Shown here: piece by piece, positions 24,173 to 35,741 of the stretch
Position numbering within the stretch: the first letter of the stretch is position 1
How the letters are laid out: every line of letters begins with the position of its first letter
Assembly (NCBI RefSeq): GCF_000001735.4
Contig: NC_003075.7
Coordinates: 9,673,001 to 9,737,000 of the forward strand
DNA length: 64,000 nucleotides
From: Arabidopsis thaliana
Taxonomy: Eukaryota; Streptophyta; Magnoliopsida; Brassicales; Brassicaceae
Direction: 5' to 3'
Notes under the pieces: model-generated
The model's input: only the letters and a program-made list of their open reading frames with translations
Database searches by the model: none
Told to the model about the DNA's origin: nothing
Program-made: the position numbers and the translations under genes

Positions 24173-26317
24173 GAGTTTATTCCTGAAATCAGAGACATAT
24201 ATAAACATCAAACAACCAAAAGAAACAAAAGCATAACACAACAACCGTGAAACATATTTAAAGAAGCGACTCTGGTCATTTTCTTGTCGAGTGGAGTAAA
24301 ACAGTAGGAAAGCGAAAAGTACCGACACAAGAGTGTATGGAGACGCTACCTCCCTCCATTCGGTGACAAGAAAACCTGGCCGTCAGACCTCAACTGTTAC
24401 CTAATCGCACGTTCATCTACTACTGCTCCACCAACAACAAAACCATACGCGTCAATTATAAAATCTCTTCCTTCTCAAAATTCAAGGGCACACGAAAACC
24501 TAAAAGAGTGAACTTTCTTAAAATGATAAATTGAAACGCTAGCGAAGAAGTTAAACTCACCGGAAAATTCAAACTGACGGAGGTGACCTAGGGTTCCGGC
24601 GAAGAAACGAGGTTTGGCGAGTGAAGCAGATTGGGAGAGAAATGCCCGATAAATTATATTCGCTTTCCTCGGCAAATGAAATGAGTCTGGTTTAAGTAAA
24701 GCCCAAAATTAAATAAATATTTGGAGAGAAAATAAAGATGGATACTGATGCCGCTTAATCCATAGTGACACGTGTCGAATTTTCTGGATCGTGTGGCTAA
24801 TATTGAACTTAAACAAAAAGACGCGAAAGGTTTTTTACTTTTAAATTAACGTACGTTAAAATTTAGTGTAATTTACTGGCTAGAGTTCCGTTAAAAGAAA
24901 ATTAAATGACCAAGAGGTAAAAGAAAACAACTTTTGTTTGACGTGACTGTGGTAAAAGTTAGAAGATTTATTGTTGAAATGACTATTGACTACTGATTAG
25001 TGTAATGAAGATGATTGGTTGGCTAAACAAAATGGAAAGTGTCTTAAGGATAAAATTAGAGAAGAGACATGTCACTCACTAACTAATAGATAGAGGCTTT
25101 TGTGTGTTAGGCAATTGACGGATTGGACTTTTGGACCATCAGATCAAAAGGAATCCATTGGGATATTTATATGGGCTTAGGCCCACTTTATAATTTTTTT
25201 CTGTTAGGTTTTTTTGGTATTTTGGTTTATGAATGATAGTATTTGTACCATAGATGGTTTGGTACGGTTTCGTATTGGTATTGGTTCGACTTCAAGTTTT
25301 AATCAAATGTTTATTTAACTTGAAAACAAAATTGGATTTAAAATCAGGTTTTTCTTTCTGTTTGTTTAGTTTGGATTCGAATTCAATATTTTGAATAGGA
25401 AAAATGAATTCATAATTTTAAAAAAAATATAGTTCATTTTCAGATCGATTATTTGAGTTTGGACGTTTGGTTCATAATATCAGTTTACTGGGATGGAATA
25501 ATTTTCAACTTTTAAGCGGTAGTGGGTGGAAAAACATTTGTCAGGGATCGGTTTAATCTAGGATTGAGCATTCCACTTCGTTGTTCTATACTGCAAATTA
25601 AATTCATGATAATAAAAAACTATCCATAAACCATATACTAAAAATATTACTTTTAAAATTCATGGGGCGGAGAAAGTATTATAAACAACCATCCTCTCTG
25701 CAAATTTTTATTTAATGTCACCACTACTTTGGATCACTTTTCTAAGATCTTAAGTTTTCTGTTTGTTGCAATTTTATTACATGTATATGCCAATATCTCT
25801 TACACACCAACTCCAAACAAAGCAGCGGTGGTACATGAATTAACTCCTAATCCCTATTAATATTTTAGGCGTTTAGCACCTCCCAAACTAAAAAATACAA
25901 ATTGTAACCAAAAAAAATATATATAGATATAAAAGAATACGACCATCTATCATAATTGGTGTGAGACAACATTAGTTTAAATGCAGGATATTAACATGAC
26001 AACAGAACACTCTTATCTTCACATATTATGAAATACCTTATCCATCATTTTCATAGCATTATACCAATTGGTTGTCTTTAATCATCTTCGATGTCACTAA
26101 CCCTCAAAATTCAAAAGAAAATGAATAGTCTAAATAATTGGCGGTTTGGGCGGCATCCAATTGTGACAGGCCACGTAGAGTGGGACCAACAACTTCATTA
26201 CCTCGTTTGGCTCTTTGCTATATATAAAGTCAAGCATTAGTATGCCCAAAACCACACAAATAGAAATAACTTGTAATCAACCAAAGTCGAAAAACAGAGT
26301 TATTTTGTCGGATCAAA
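24173..26317. other. Divergent intergenic region between the Agenet gene and TIP2;2
   Basis: 24173-24650 or so is the leader of the Agenet gene, with a 5' UTR intron at 24183-24560 (donor CCG/GTGAGT and acceptor TTTCAG/GA on the minus strand). From 24700 to about 26100 I see only AT-rich spacer with scattered low-complexity GGTTTGGT/GGTTCG-type stretches near 25250-25450 and no coding frame. The right end is the TIP2;2 promoter. Confidence 0.45.
26219..26228 (+). promoter_or_regulatory. TATA box of TIP2;2
   Basis: TATATATAAA about 90 bases before the TIP2;2 start codon, followed by an A/C-rich leader. Good spacing for a strongly expressed plant gene. Inferred from position and sequence only. 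Confidence 0.7.
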
Positions 26318-27250
26318 ATGGTGAAGATTGAGATAGGAAGTGTGGGTGACTCCTTTAGTGTAGCATCTCTTAAGGCTTACTTGTCTGAATTTATCGCAAC
26401 TCTTCTCTTTGTGTTTGCTGGCGTTGGCTCTGCTCTTGCTTTTGCCAAGCTCACATCCGATGCAGCCTTGGACCCCGCTGGTCTTGTCGCTGTCGCTGTG
26501 GCTCACGCCTTTGCCCTTTTCGTTGGTGTTTCCATAGCCGCCAACATCTCCGGCGGACACCTTAACCCCGCCGTGACACTCGGTCTCGCCGTCGGTGGCA
26601 ACATCACAGTAATAACCGGTTTCTTTTACTGGATTGCTCAATGCCTTGGCTCCATCGTCGCGTGTCTCCTCCTCGTCTTCGTTACCAATGGCGAGGTACA
26701 CAAAAACATTCGTAATTTATTCAATACTATTTATTTAAGTCATGTGTTATTTCTGATTATGACTGTTTTGTCCAAACGACCGTGACTAAAAAATGTTATG
26801 CCGGTCTTAAGATCCAGTTTGATTTTAAAAGGTATATGGATTAACCGAGAATGTGTTTATTTCCCGGTTATGCAGAGCGTACCGACTCATGGAGTAGCGG
26901 CCGGTTTAGGAGCTATTGAAGGAGTAGTGATGGAGATTGTGGTGACCTTTGCTCTGGTCTACACAGTCTACGCCACAGCGGCTGATCCAAAGAAAGGTTC
27001 ACTCGGGACCATTGCTCCAATTGCTATCGGTTTCATCGTTGGTGCCAACATCCTCGCAGCGGGTCCCTTTAGCGGTGGTTCCATGAACCCGGCCAGGTCA
27101 TTTGGACCAGCTGTTGTCAGTGGTGACTTCTCTCAGATATGGATCTACTGGGTGGGTCCACTAGTCGGTGGTGCACTTGCTGGACTCATCTACGGAGACG
27201 TCTTCATCGGATCCTACGCTCCAGCTCCCACCACAGAAAGCTACCCTTGA
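26318..27250 (+). CDS. TIP2-2: Tonoplast aquaporin TIP2;2
   Basis: Vacuolar-membrane channel for water and, as for the TIP2 group, ammonia. Two coding exons, 26318-26695 and 26876-27250, joined in phase 0, give 250 aa. Six membrane helices and two half-helices carry NPA motifs at 83-85 and 197-199. The selectivity-filter residues match the TIP2 signature: H63, I185, G194 and R200, plus the loop C H131 described for TIP2;1 as part of an extended filter. The starting [13 protein letters not shown] is typical of TIP2 proteins. It is transcribed away from the Agenet gene, with a TATA box at 26219-26228. Distinguishing TIP2;2 from the close paralogue TIP2;3 rests on remembered gene order, not on a diagnostic residue. 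Confidence 0.95.
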
Positions 27251-28581
27251 TCAATCCTATAGCGTTTTAATTTGCTTGGCTTGCTTTTTGTTGTATGAAA
27301 ATGTTTGGTCCTCGTTTCTTCCAAAAATGAATGATTGAATGTGGAGAAAAAGATCAAAGTTGTACTTTGTGTTGGTTATAAATAAGAATTGTATATTTTC
27401 AAATTTTATATCTCTGCCTTGTACTTTCTTGCATGTGTTAATGGCTAAAAATAACCGGTTTTAACTGTCCAATTAAACACTTCCAACCTTTTGATATTAA
27501 AATCACATCACACATGTATATAAGAAAATATGTTTTGGGGAATCTTTCAAATATATGCTTGAAAGGTTGACAAAAAAATCCATAGATTCAAGATATCCCA
27601 AATTGCTCAATTTTTTGTTTTGTGGAAAGGCCAATATTTCCTTATCCAAGGCCTAATACTGAAAAGGGCCCATTAGAATCCAATTAAAATTCATAAACTC
27701 AAGCTAATACACAAATTGGTCTTATTGGCTGGAGACACTACTATTGTTTAAACAACCGTTTAAGAGTACTCAACTTAAGTGATACAAATAGTAATGCTAG
27801 AAAGACATTTTAAAAATTCGTTATCCCGTGAAACCAAACCAAACGATGAAACGACAGAGTACATTAATAGAAAAACGAAATGGTCTCTTTACGTATGGTT
27901 TATTATTTGAAGGAAGCTGGTCGGTTGTGGGGGAATGAATCGTGTGAGAGCCGTCCGCTCAAAAGACAAAATGCTCTTAAACCAATGCCTTTGTCGTCTC
28001 TTTGTGGTTTCACAAACCGTCCCACCAGATTAAGATATTACCTGAATTCATGGACATTGTTCTTAACCATAACATTATCCTCTCTTTCTCCACACCTATA
28101 TAAAGAACATGGAGACGAGTTCTTAAAATTTGCAAGACTCTTACGGTAAATTAAACACTTATCCAGATTTTTATTGTAATCTATATTATTGATTAGTCTG
28201 CACGTACTTTTGGGACTCGTGGTTTGAATAATTCTCTTTTCTCATAGAAAAAGAAGAAAAAAGATTCTCTTATTGTATAAGTTAGGTTTATGCTCTTCCT
28301 CTTCTCTTCCACCTGAGTCAACATCATCCTTTTCATCTTCAAAAGCTTTTTCCTTTTAAAATCATTTTCTTTATATTTTTCTTTTTCTCAGTTTTACAGT
28401 TCATTTTTTTCAAGTTTTAATTCTGAAACTCAGAGCTGGTTCTCTGTTTTGATCACATGGTTTTGTTCAGAACATAACTCTTGTTCCACCAGGACAATAA
28501 ATACCATCTTCTGATCACACGTCATCTTTCCATATTCAAGAAAACTTCATTTTCCATCGGAAGATTCGTTTAGGAGAGAAA
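27251..28581. other. Spacer between TIP2;2 and the DUF828/PH gene
   Basis: TIP2;2 3' UTR to about 27420, then AT-rich spacer. A TATATAAA box at 28097-28104 and a long pyrimidine-rich stretch from 28250 to 28580 mark the promoter and leader of the next gene, implying a leader of about 450 bases that may include an intron. The 89-codon frame at 27880-28149 lies over the promoter and does not look coding. Confidence 0.45.
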
Positions 28582-30358
28582 ATGGAAAGTGGCTTTTATT
28601 CAGATTGGAAAGATACTTCTTCTTCTTCGTTCTTTGGATCAGAGAATATGGAGGAAGAGTTGGAAGATGGAGTTCTTAGAGCTGAAGAGCTTTTCTCATC
28701 GATTCCTCAACCTCAGACACCTAAAGAGCCAATGGAGTTTCTGTCTAGATCCTGGAGTCTCTCTACTTCTGAAATCTCCAAAGCACTTGCTCTCAAACAT
28801 AGACAACAACAAGATCAGTTTTGTGTTGGCCAGAACAGTCCTCCTGTTTTGTTCCCTGATGCTGCTGCAGATCCACTCGTGGTACGATCCTTTTATCCCT
28901 TTTCCAAATTCCAATGAAACCCTTTTTCCAACTATTTCTTAGAATTATGATGAGCCTTAAAAGTCAGAGACTTTTCAATTGTATATGATTGCCATTGCAC
29001 CAGTTCCTAACATAGTTCTTGGGAATTGGAATGGATAATAATAGTGGACTCTTTTCATATTTTACAACTTTGGGATTTTGATTCTAGGCTGGGAAGATCA
29101 TGAACTCTGTTGGCACACGTAGAGCAGGGACATTGTCTAAATGGTTTCACCACAACAAGGAACACAGCACCAGCAGTACTACTACCAATCTCAAGAAGAA
29201 AGATAAAGTGCGTGTGGAGAACGCCCACGTGCATTCTGCCGTCTCTATAGCGGCTCTGGCTGCAGGTTTAGCCTCTGTGACATCTGCTAGCAATTGCAAA
29301 GGGTCAGGCTCCAAGATGGCACTGGCTTTAGCCTCAGCCACTGAACTGTTGGCCTCACACTGTGTTGAGATGGCTGAGCGAGCCGGTGCTGACCATGCAC
29401 GTGTTACTTCCACGGTTAGATCTTCTGTGGATATCCACAGCCCCGGTGATCTCATGACTCTAACAGCCGCTGCTGCAACTGGTAAGGCTTTGTTGCAGCT
29501 TCACAAGGCTTTTTCAGTTTCGTTGATATGCATTTGATCTGACTTTGTTTAAACTGACACTAGCTTTGAGAGGAGAAGCGGCTCTGAAGGCGAGGCAGCC
29601 AAAGGAAGCAAGGAAAAATGCAGCTATTACCCCTTTTGAGAGAAGTTTCTCTGATTCTCATTGGCATGCAAATTTTCAGTATAGATTGGAAGAACCAAAT
29701 CTTCCATTTGAAGGCGAACTGATGCAATGTGCACGAAATGGTAATTGTCTTCTGTCACCGAGTCTGATCACTTTAAGAGTTCACTGGATCTGAGATAAGA
29801 CAGAGAGCTTAACTCTTCTTCCTTGTGCTTTAACTTGCAGGAGTGCAGCGAACTAAGCGTGTCTGTGTCTATATCAACAAGAAGTCTCAGGTATAGCAGA
29901 TTTGATTAGTATCTATATATAACACATAACACAACTCAGTTCACTTTTGATTCAATGCTTATTATGCTACTTATGATTTTGCAGGTAATGATCAAACTCA
30001 AAAGCAAACATGTTGGAGGGGCATTCTCTAAGAAAATCAAATGTAAGCATTTACTAATCTTTCAGTTTGGATAAATTACCTGAAAGACGACACTCTGAAC
30101 TTGTTCTTCCTTTCTGAAGGCGTTGTCTATGGAGTCTGCGATGAGAAATCAGCTTGGCCTTACAGGAAAGAGAGGGAAAATTCAGAAGAAGTCTACTTCG
30201 GTCTGAAAACCGGACAAGGTCTTTTGGAGTTCAAGTGCAAGAGCAAGATTCACAAGCAGAGATGGGTTGATGGGGTTCAGTCTCTTCTCCGCCAAGTAAA
30301 TTGCTTTGAGGCTGCCAAATGCTCGCTGGGATCTCTGAATCTCACTGGTCACACGTGA
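28582..30358 (+). CDS. DUF828 / PH-like protein of the FORKED/VAN3-binding family
   Basis: Six coding exons: 28582-28881, 29088-29481, 29564-29740, 29841-29890, 29985-30042, 30120-30358; 405 aa. The N-terminal half carries the family's MEFLSRSWS motif (about residues 52-60), SEISKAL, and the Ala-rich helical block [15 protein letters not shown] found in 'auxin canalization' DUF828 proteins. The C-terminal 110 or so residues ([14 protein letters not shown] ... [12 protein letters not shown]) form a PH-like domain. Family members FORKED1 and VAN3-binding proteins act with the ARF-GAP VAN3 at the trans-Golgi network in PIN trafficking and vein patterning. This gene's own role is inferred. The last acceptor (TTTCTGAAG/GC) is weak but is the one that keeps the frame and the conserved AWP motif. 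Confidence 0.85.
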
Positions 30359-30697
30359 TGCAGGATCCTGTATATATTTGATTATATTCATATATATAAT
30401 ATCCAAATTTTTGCTGTTGTGAGGTATTTGCAAAACCTGGCAATGTAACCTCAGAAGACTTTTGGATAAAACAAAGCAGGTTGTTCAAATGATCACAACA
30501 AGTGTTAGGAACATTGCTATGTACAGAAAGACATCAGAAGAATGATGAATCTCAATTGAACTTTTTATTTCCAATGATTCAGTTTCTATGAAGAGTCAAA
30601 AAATTGTAGAGAAGTGGTATGTATATTTTTGTTTGAGTGAGAAGTTCATATGAAGAATCACGTGAGAGACATGTCAGAGATATTCATATAGACCGTA

Positions 30698-32468
30698 TTA
30701 GAATACGACAGTCCTTTGTGTCCCATAAGGCAATACTCGCAGTTCGCAGTAAGATTTTATAGCTTTCATGAGACACTTTTTCTCAAGGTCCTCTGATTTC
30801 TGGACAAAGCTCCTCAAATTGTCTCGGTGGGAAACTCTCTCAACCTGTAAAAACTCAAATTGAGACGCTTCTGAAGAACAATGCAACACTCAAAACAAAT
30901 AAACTAGTTGGGAGATGAATCACCATTTGCTCAATGATAGGACCTGAATCAAGCTCCTCTGTAACAAAGTGAGTTGTTGCACCAATTAGTTTCACACCTG
31001 CATCAAATGCCTACCAATACAATCTAGTAAAGTAAGAGACAGGGACGAAAACTTGAGACATAAGGACGAGCTAAATATAAACCTGTTTCACGGGATTTCT
31101 TCCTTTGAATGATGGCAAGAGGCCATGATGGATGTTGATTACATCTTTTCCATAACCTTTCAAGAAGTTACCGGATAGTAGCTGTCAAAGGAAACTTTTC
31201 CAGTAAACATCATCCGTCAATATAATAACTAATGCTAAGAAATATCTTTTGTTAATAAAGCTGTTCCTGCAAAGAAGCATAAACACAAAGCAAGAACAGT
31301 CTGAAGAGAAGATTTGATTCATTTTGGCGCAAACAAAGTGTAATGAGACTATTCAAGACAAAGAAAACGAGCCTAGGATGGAACTTAAAAGCTGATATAC
31401 CTGCATGTATCTAGCGAGAACTAGAAAATCGGTACCCTTAACCAATTCCAAAATCTCCTCTTCTATTTTATTCTGATCGGTTGTTGGTAAATAATGATAA
31501 GAGATGCCATGCCTCTGGAGAAACCTCATAACATGGGTGTTTGGAGCTCTTTCATGATTACTGAAGACACCAAATATTCCGGAATCACTAGTCATAACTA
31601 ATATATCCATTTAGTTCGTTGGAAGAGATATATGCAAACCTTATCACACATGTTATATCAACGGGAAGTTTTCCATCCTGCCATTTATGTAACATTTCAA
31701 CCAGACAATGATCCTACAATACAAAAGAATCACACAACTCCAGGAAAAAGAAGGCACAGAATAAAAAGGATCTTCTTTATGACATAAAATTTACCTGTTT
31801 CGACAGTAGAAGAGCTATCTTGTATTTGGGGTCTAAAGAGGGCACTCGTACTACTGAGCTCAAAGCACTAAACTTTTGTGCAATAGTTTGAAAATCTTCA
31901 TCCATCTGCCTCCTCGGCCATTTTACTGGATCAAATATAAACTCACTGCCCAAAGAAATTACCTTTTCATCACAACTAAACCCAAAAATAGAAACTTTTA
32001 ACTGCTCCAAGCTTTTAGTATTCACTTTAAAGACATTGATTCAGAAAGAATCTATTGAAGTAACATCAAAGGTAAGATTTTTCAAATGGGAAAATTGGAA
32101 ACTTTACCTTCTAGAGTAGAAGACGTTCTTGTTCTCAGGAACAAAAACATCATAACCAAGAATGTTACCTCCTTTAGCAGCAATACAATCTGAAAGTTTC
32201 GCTACAATCCCAACGACATCCTAAACTTCAAAAAGAAAAACTGGATTCAGTTAGATTAGGACCAAAAGAAATTATGGGGAGACATCAATGATTATTGGAT
32301 TCATATACGTACCGGACAATGGAAGACGTGGAAGCCGGGAATGAGAAGAGGTGAGACAGAGGAATCGAGGGACTCGCCGTGAAATTGAGAAGATTTAAAG
32401 GACCATTTGGTAAATGATCTAAAAGCTGTGGCGGAGAGACATGAGGTGGTGGAGACTCTTCGTATCAT
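30698..32468 (-). CDS. PURU1: Formyltetrahydrofolate deformylase, mitochondrial
   Basis: Hydrolyses 10-formyl-THF to THF and formate; in plants this keeps mitochondrial folate available for photorespiratory glycine decarboxylase. Eight coding exons on the minus strand: 32468-32313, 32220-32108, 31945-31795, 31713-31640, 31560-31401, 31181-31083, 31010-30924, 30844-30698; 328 aa. The N-terminus ([16 protein letters not shown]...) is a mitochondrial presequence. An ACT domain starts near residue 45 ([17 protein letters not shown]). The formyl-transferase-type catalytic core has Asn234 and His236 in VINIHHG and Asp272 in EELDSGP, equivalent to the Asn-His-Asp triad of GAR transformylase. The ATG at 32468 was preferred because upstream codons lack a Met and this one begins the presequence. 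Confidence 0.95.
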
Positions 32469-33187
32469 TGCCGCTATTTCTTGTCGCACTCTTTTGAATC
32501 CGACTCATCCGTCGTTATAAACATTCTCACCTTTTTATCGTTAGATTATGTGTTTGTTATTCACATATCATTCTGAAATTTTAGAGCATAAACTCAAAAC
32601 TCTACAAAATAGAGTGACTTCACTGTTTACTTCGTCGTATTAAAAAAAGTTTATTATATTTTCCAAATTGAGCAGGAATTGTTTTTGATAAAATTCTCAT
32701 TTTTATACATATAATAACAACTTTTCTAATGAAATTATTTTATCTTCATACTCTTTTTCCACTCCTTTCAACAAAAATAGTTAAAGATGTATTTCATTAT
32801 ATTATCAAATGGGAATTGCTTAAGTAATGTTCATTTCCTAAATTATACACCATTTTATGGTCATTTACCCAAATTGCAAAAAAATATCTTTGAGCAGCCA
32901 GCCATATCCTCCGAAAGCTTCCAAGTTTAATTTGTACACCACAAAAAGATAAAAGAACCAAAAAAGTAACATCTTCTTTTCCAGATATGGTCTGTAGTCT
33001 GTGCTATTTTGTAAATATGACTCCATACTAGATTTGTGTCCCTCACCAAATCGGTCTCATCCTAGAAACATACCATTTGCACACAAATTATTCATACAGA
33101 TATAACCGTACAATATTTGAGATAGGCCCCATCGACGTCGTTTAGCTCAAAGCAAGAAGGGAGAGAGAGAGTCAGCGAGCTTCGTTA
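32469..33187. other. Divergent spacer between PURU1 and the oxidoreductase gene
   Basis: About 720 bp serving two divergent genes. AT-rich with no coding frame. A purine-rich leader (GGGAGAGAGAGAGTCAGCGAG at 33159-33179) immediately precedes the oxidoreductase start. No clear TATA box on either side. Confidence 0.4.
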
Positions 33188-35142
33188 ATGGCGGATGTTA
33201 AGGACTCAGTGATTACCAAGTACGGAATCGTAGGGATTGGTATGATGGGAAGAGAACATCTCATCAATCTTCACCATCTCCGTGACCAAGGCCTCGCCGT
33301 CGTTTGCATCGCCGATCCTCACCCTCCTTCACAGCTCCTGGCCATTGAACTCGCTCAATCTTTTGGATGGGAGCTTAAGGTATTTTGAATTTACCAGAAC
33401 AATCAACCTTAGGAGTTAGGACTTACTTAGAGCGGACCCTTTTGCTGTGTTTTCTATATAATGTTCTGGTGCATAATTGTTTGATTCCTAGTCTTTGTAC
33501 TTGATAAAAAAATTTCATACCTTGATTGTGGAAGAGCTTAGGATTTGAGATTTTTTTTTACTTTGTTGTGGTTAAGGTTTTCTCAGGACACGAGGAGTTG
33601 CTCAAGAGTGAGCTGTGTGACGTTATTGTTGTCTCTTCTCCAAATATGACTCATCATCAGATTCTTATGGACATTATCAATTATTCAAAACCGCATCATG
33701 TTCTTGTTGAGAAGCCTTTATGCACCACAGTTGCAGATTGCAAACAGGTCTTTTTTCTCTTCTTTTCTGTTTGGTACCAAATTGATCAATTCATCCAACT
33801 TTGTCTGGAATCAGGTTTTGGAGGCTGCAAAGAAAAGGTCAGATATGGTGGTGCAAGTTGGGTTGGAGTACAGATACATGCCGCCAGTTGCTAAGCTAAT
33901 AGAACAAGTAAAAGGCAGAGACTTTGGTAATGTCAAGATGGTAGCAATCCGAGAACATAGATTCCCTTTCTTGGTTAAGGTAGGCTTAAACAAGATGGGA
34001 CTATGTGTAGTGTTTACGCTTCACATTTTTATATGATTGCTGAGAGAACACATCACTAGGTGAACAACTGGAATAGATTCAATGTGAACACTGGAGGGAC
34101 CTTAGTGGAGAAATGCTGCCACTTCTTTGATCTAATGAGGCTCTTTGCCGGTGCAAATCCTGTCTGTGTGATGGCTTCTGGAGGCATGGATGTGAACCAC
34201 AAGGATGAAGTTTATGGTGGAAAGGTACATTTTTATCCCAAGTTACACTCAATCAACGTATTGCGAGTTTCATACTAGATGTTTCTCTGTTATATAGGTG
34301 CCTGATATAATTGATAACGCATATGTTATTATTGAGTTTGACAATGGATGTCGTGGGATGCTCGATCTTTGCATGTTTGCTGAAGGAAGCAAAAACGAGC
34401 AAGAAATTTCTGTTACTGGTGACATTGGAAAGGTGAGTTCCTTTGAAATATTATGGGCCATTTTTGTGTGTGTGTGTGCTTATTTATGCGCTTAGTGTGA
34501 TAGGATTTTAGGTTTGATATGAAAAAAACAGAGCTGGGTGTTCTTTCTTTTTTATTGACTTCTCTGAACCATTCGACGTTATTCCCAAGAGTACATAATT
34601 TCCATTTATTCCCAAATCACATGGCATATCTACATGCTCTTGCATATAGATGGAAGATGAGCATAAAGTGTTCTCAAGACTATTTCTTTGGAGTTGTTCA
34701 TATGATCCATGAGTTTTGAGTTTTGTCAATATGTCCTTTTGCTTTCTTTTCAACTGACGTGGCAAGCATGTTGCAGGGGGAGGCACTTGTTCCAGAGGGT
34801 ATAGTTCGATCTGGCAGTCGTATTGGAGGAAGAGAACACGTTCAAACAATAAAAGCAGAAGATGAAAGAATAAAGTAAGCTATATTTATCTACATATCGT
34901 CTTACACTCTTAACAATGTATTATAGTCTCACATCGCATCACACGATGTTGGTTTATTCAGATATGAAGGGTTGCATCACGGGTCAAGTTACTTGGAACA
35001 CCTCACCTTCTTATCAGCAATCAGAGGTGAAGGAATAGCAGCTGTTGATTTGGAAGACGGATTGATGGCTGTTGCCATGGGAGTTGCTGCACAGCTCTCC
35101 ATTCAGGAGCGCCGCTATGTAACCATTGACGAGGTCTTGTGA
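33188..35142 (+). CDS. Gfo/Idh/MocA-family NAD(P)-dependent oxidoreductase
   Basis: Seven coding exons: 33188-33379, 33577-33747, 33815-33979, 34060-34224, 34298-34432, 34777-34874, 34962-35142; 368 aa, normal for the family. The N-terminal Rossmann fold has [12 protein letters not shown] (13-24) with a GxGxxG-like nucleotide site. The family's EKP motif ([14 protein letters not shown]) supplies the conserved lysine of the active site, and [13 protein letters not shown] begins the C-terminal alpha/beta domain. H120-region residues [11 protein letters not shown] and [10 protein letters not shown] suit substrate binding. Relatives act on myo-inositol, scyllo-inositol or sugar derivatives; the substrate here is not evident. 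No targeting peptide is seen, so it is probably cytosolic. Confidence 0.9.
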
Positions 35143-35741
35143 TTTGTGACTGTCAGATAGGTAAATAAACTAAAATAGAACCTTTGTATTATTACCGTTC
35201 AAATGTTTGCCATACAACACTGTTTATTGTAAGAAGAGAGTGATCATCAACTGTTGTTATAAGATAAGCCAATAAATTGAAATAGCAACTTATTTGTACT
35301 GCTTGGCAATGGAACTGGATCAAACAGCCCCTCAATTTCTCTACAATCCGGATAATAGAAACAGATTCAAACTCTGTTGAACCAAAATAACCGAACCAAA
35401 CCAAATTTTAATTTGGTAATTCTCTAATTTTTTTGTTTTTAATGTTCTTTGGACAAATATAAAATATAAAAATGTCGATTGAAAATTGAATTAATTAAAT
35501 CGGAAACAAAGAATTAATCCAACAAATGTATATGTTTGATTTTGGCTGGATTTCACAAACCAAGTAAATTGAACCGGAAACCCTCAGCACAGTTTGGTCA
35601 TTGAAGCCGGTTTACCAAATTAAAATCGGCGTGGTGGAGTGCAAACCGATTGATAGAATTCACAGTGGCGCGCTTTTGCCTTCATTTTCGGAACTCGTGT
35701 ACCTTTCACTCAATTTTCAAATTCTGATCTGTGGAGCGAAA
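35143..35741. other. Spacer upstream of MSH4
   Basis: Oxidoreductase 3' UTR followed by an AT-rich spacer with several GGTTTACCAAATTAAAATCGG / GGTTTCACAAACC-like short repeats (35400-35630), then the short MSH4 leader. No coding frame. Confidence 0.4.

Noticed and set aside
27880..28149. 89-codon + frame before the DUF828 gene
   Set aside because: It overlaps the predicted TATA box and transcription start at about 28097-28130 and has no family likeness.
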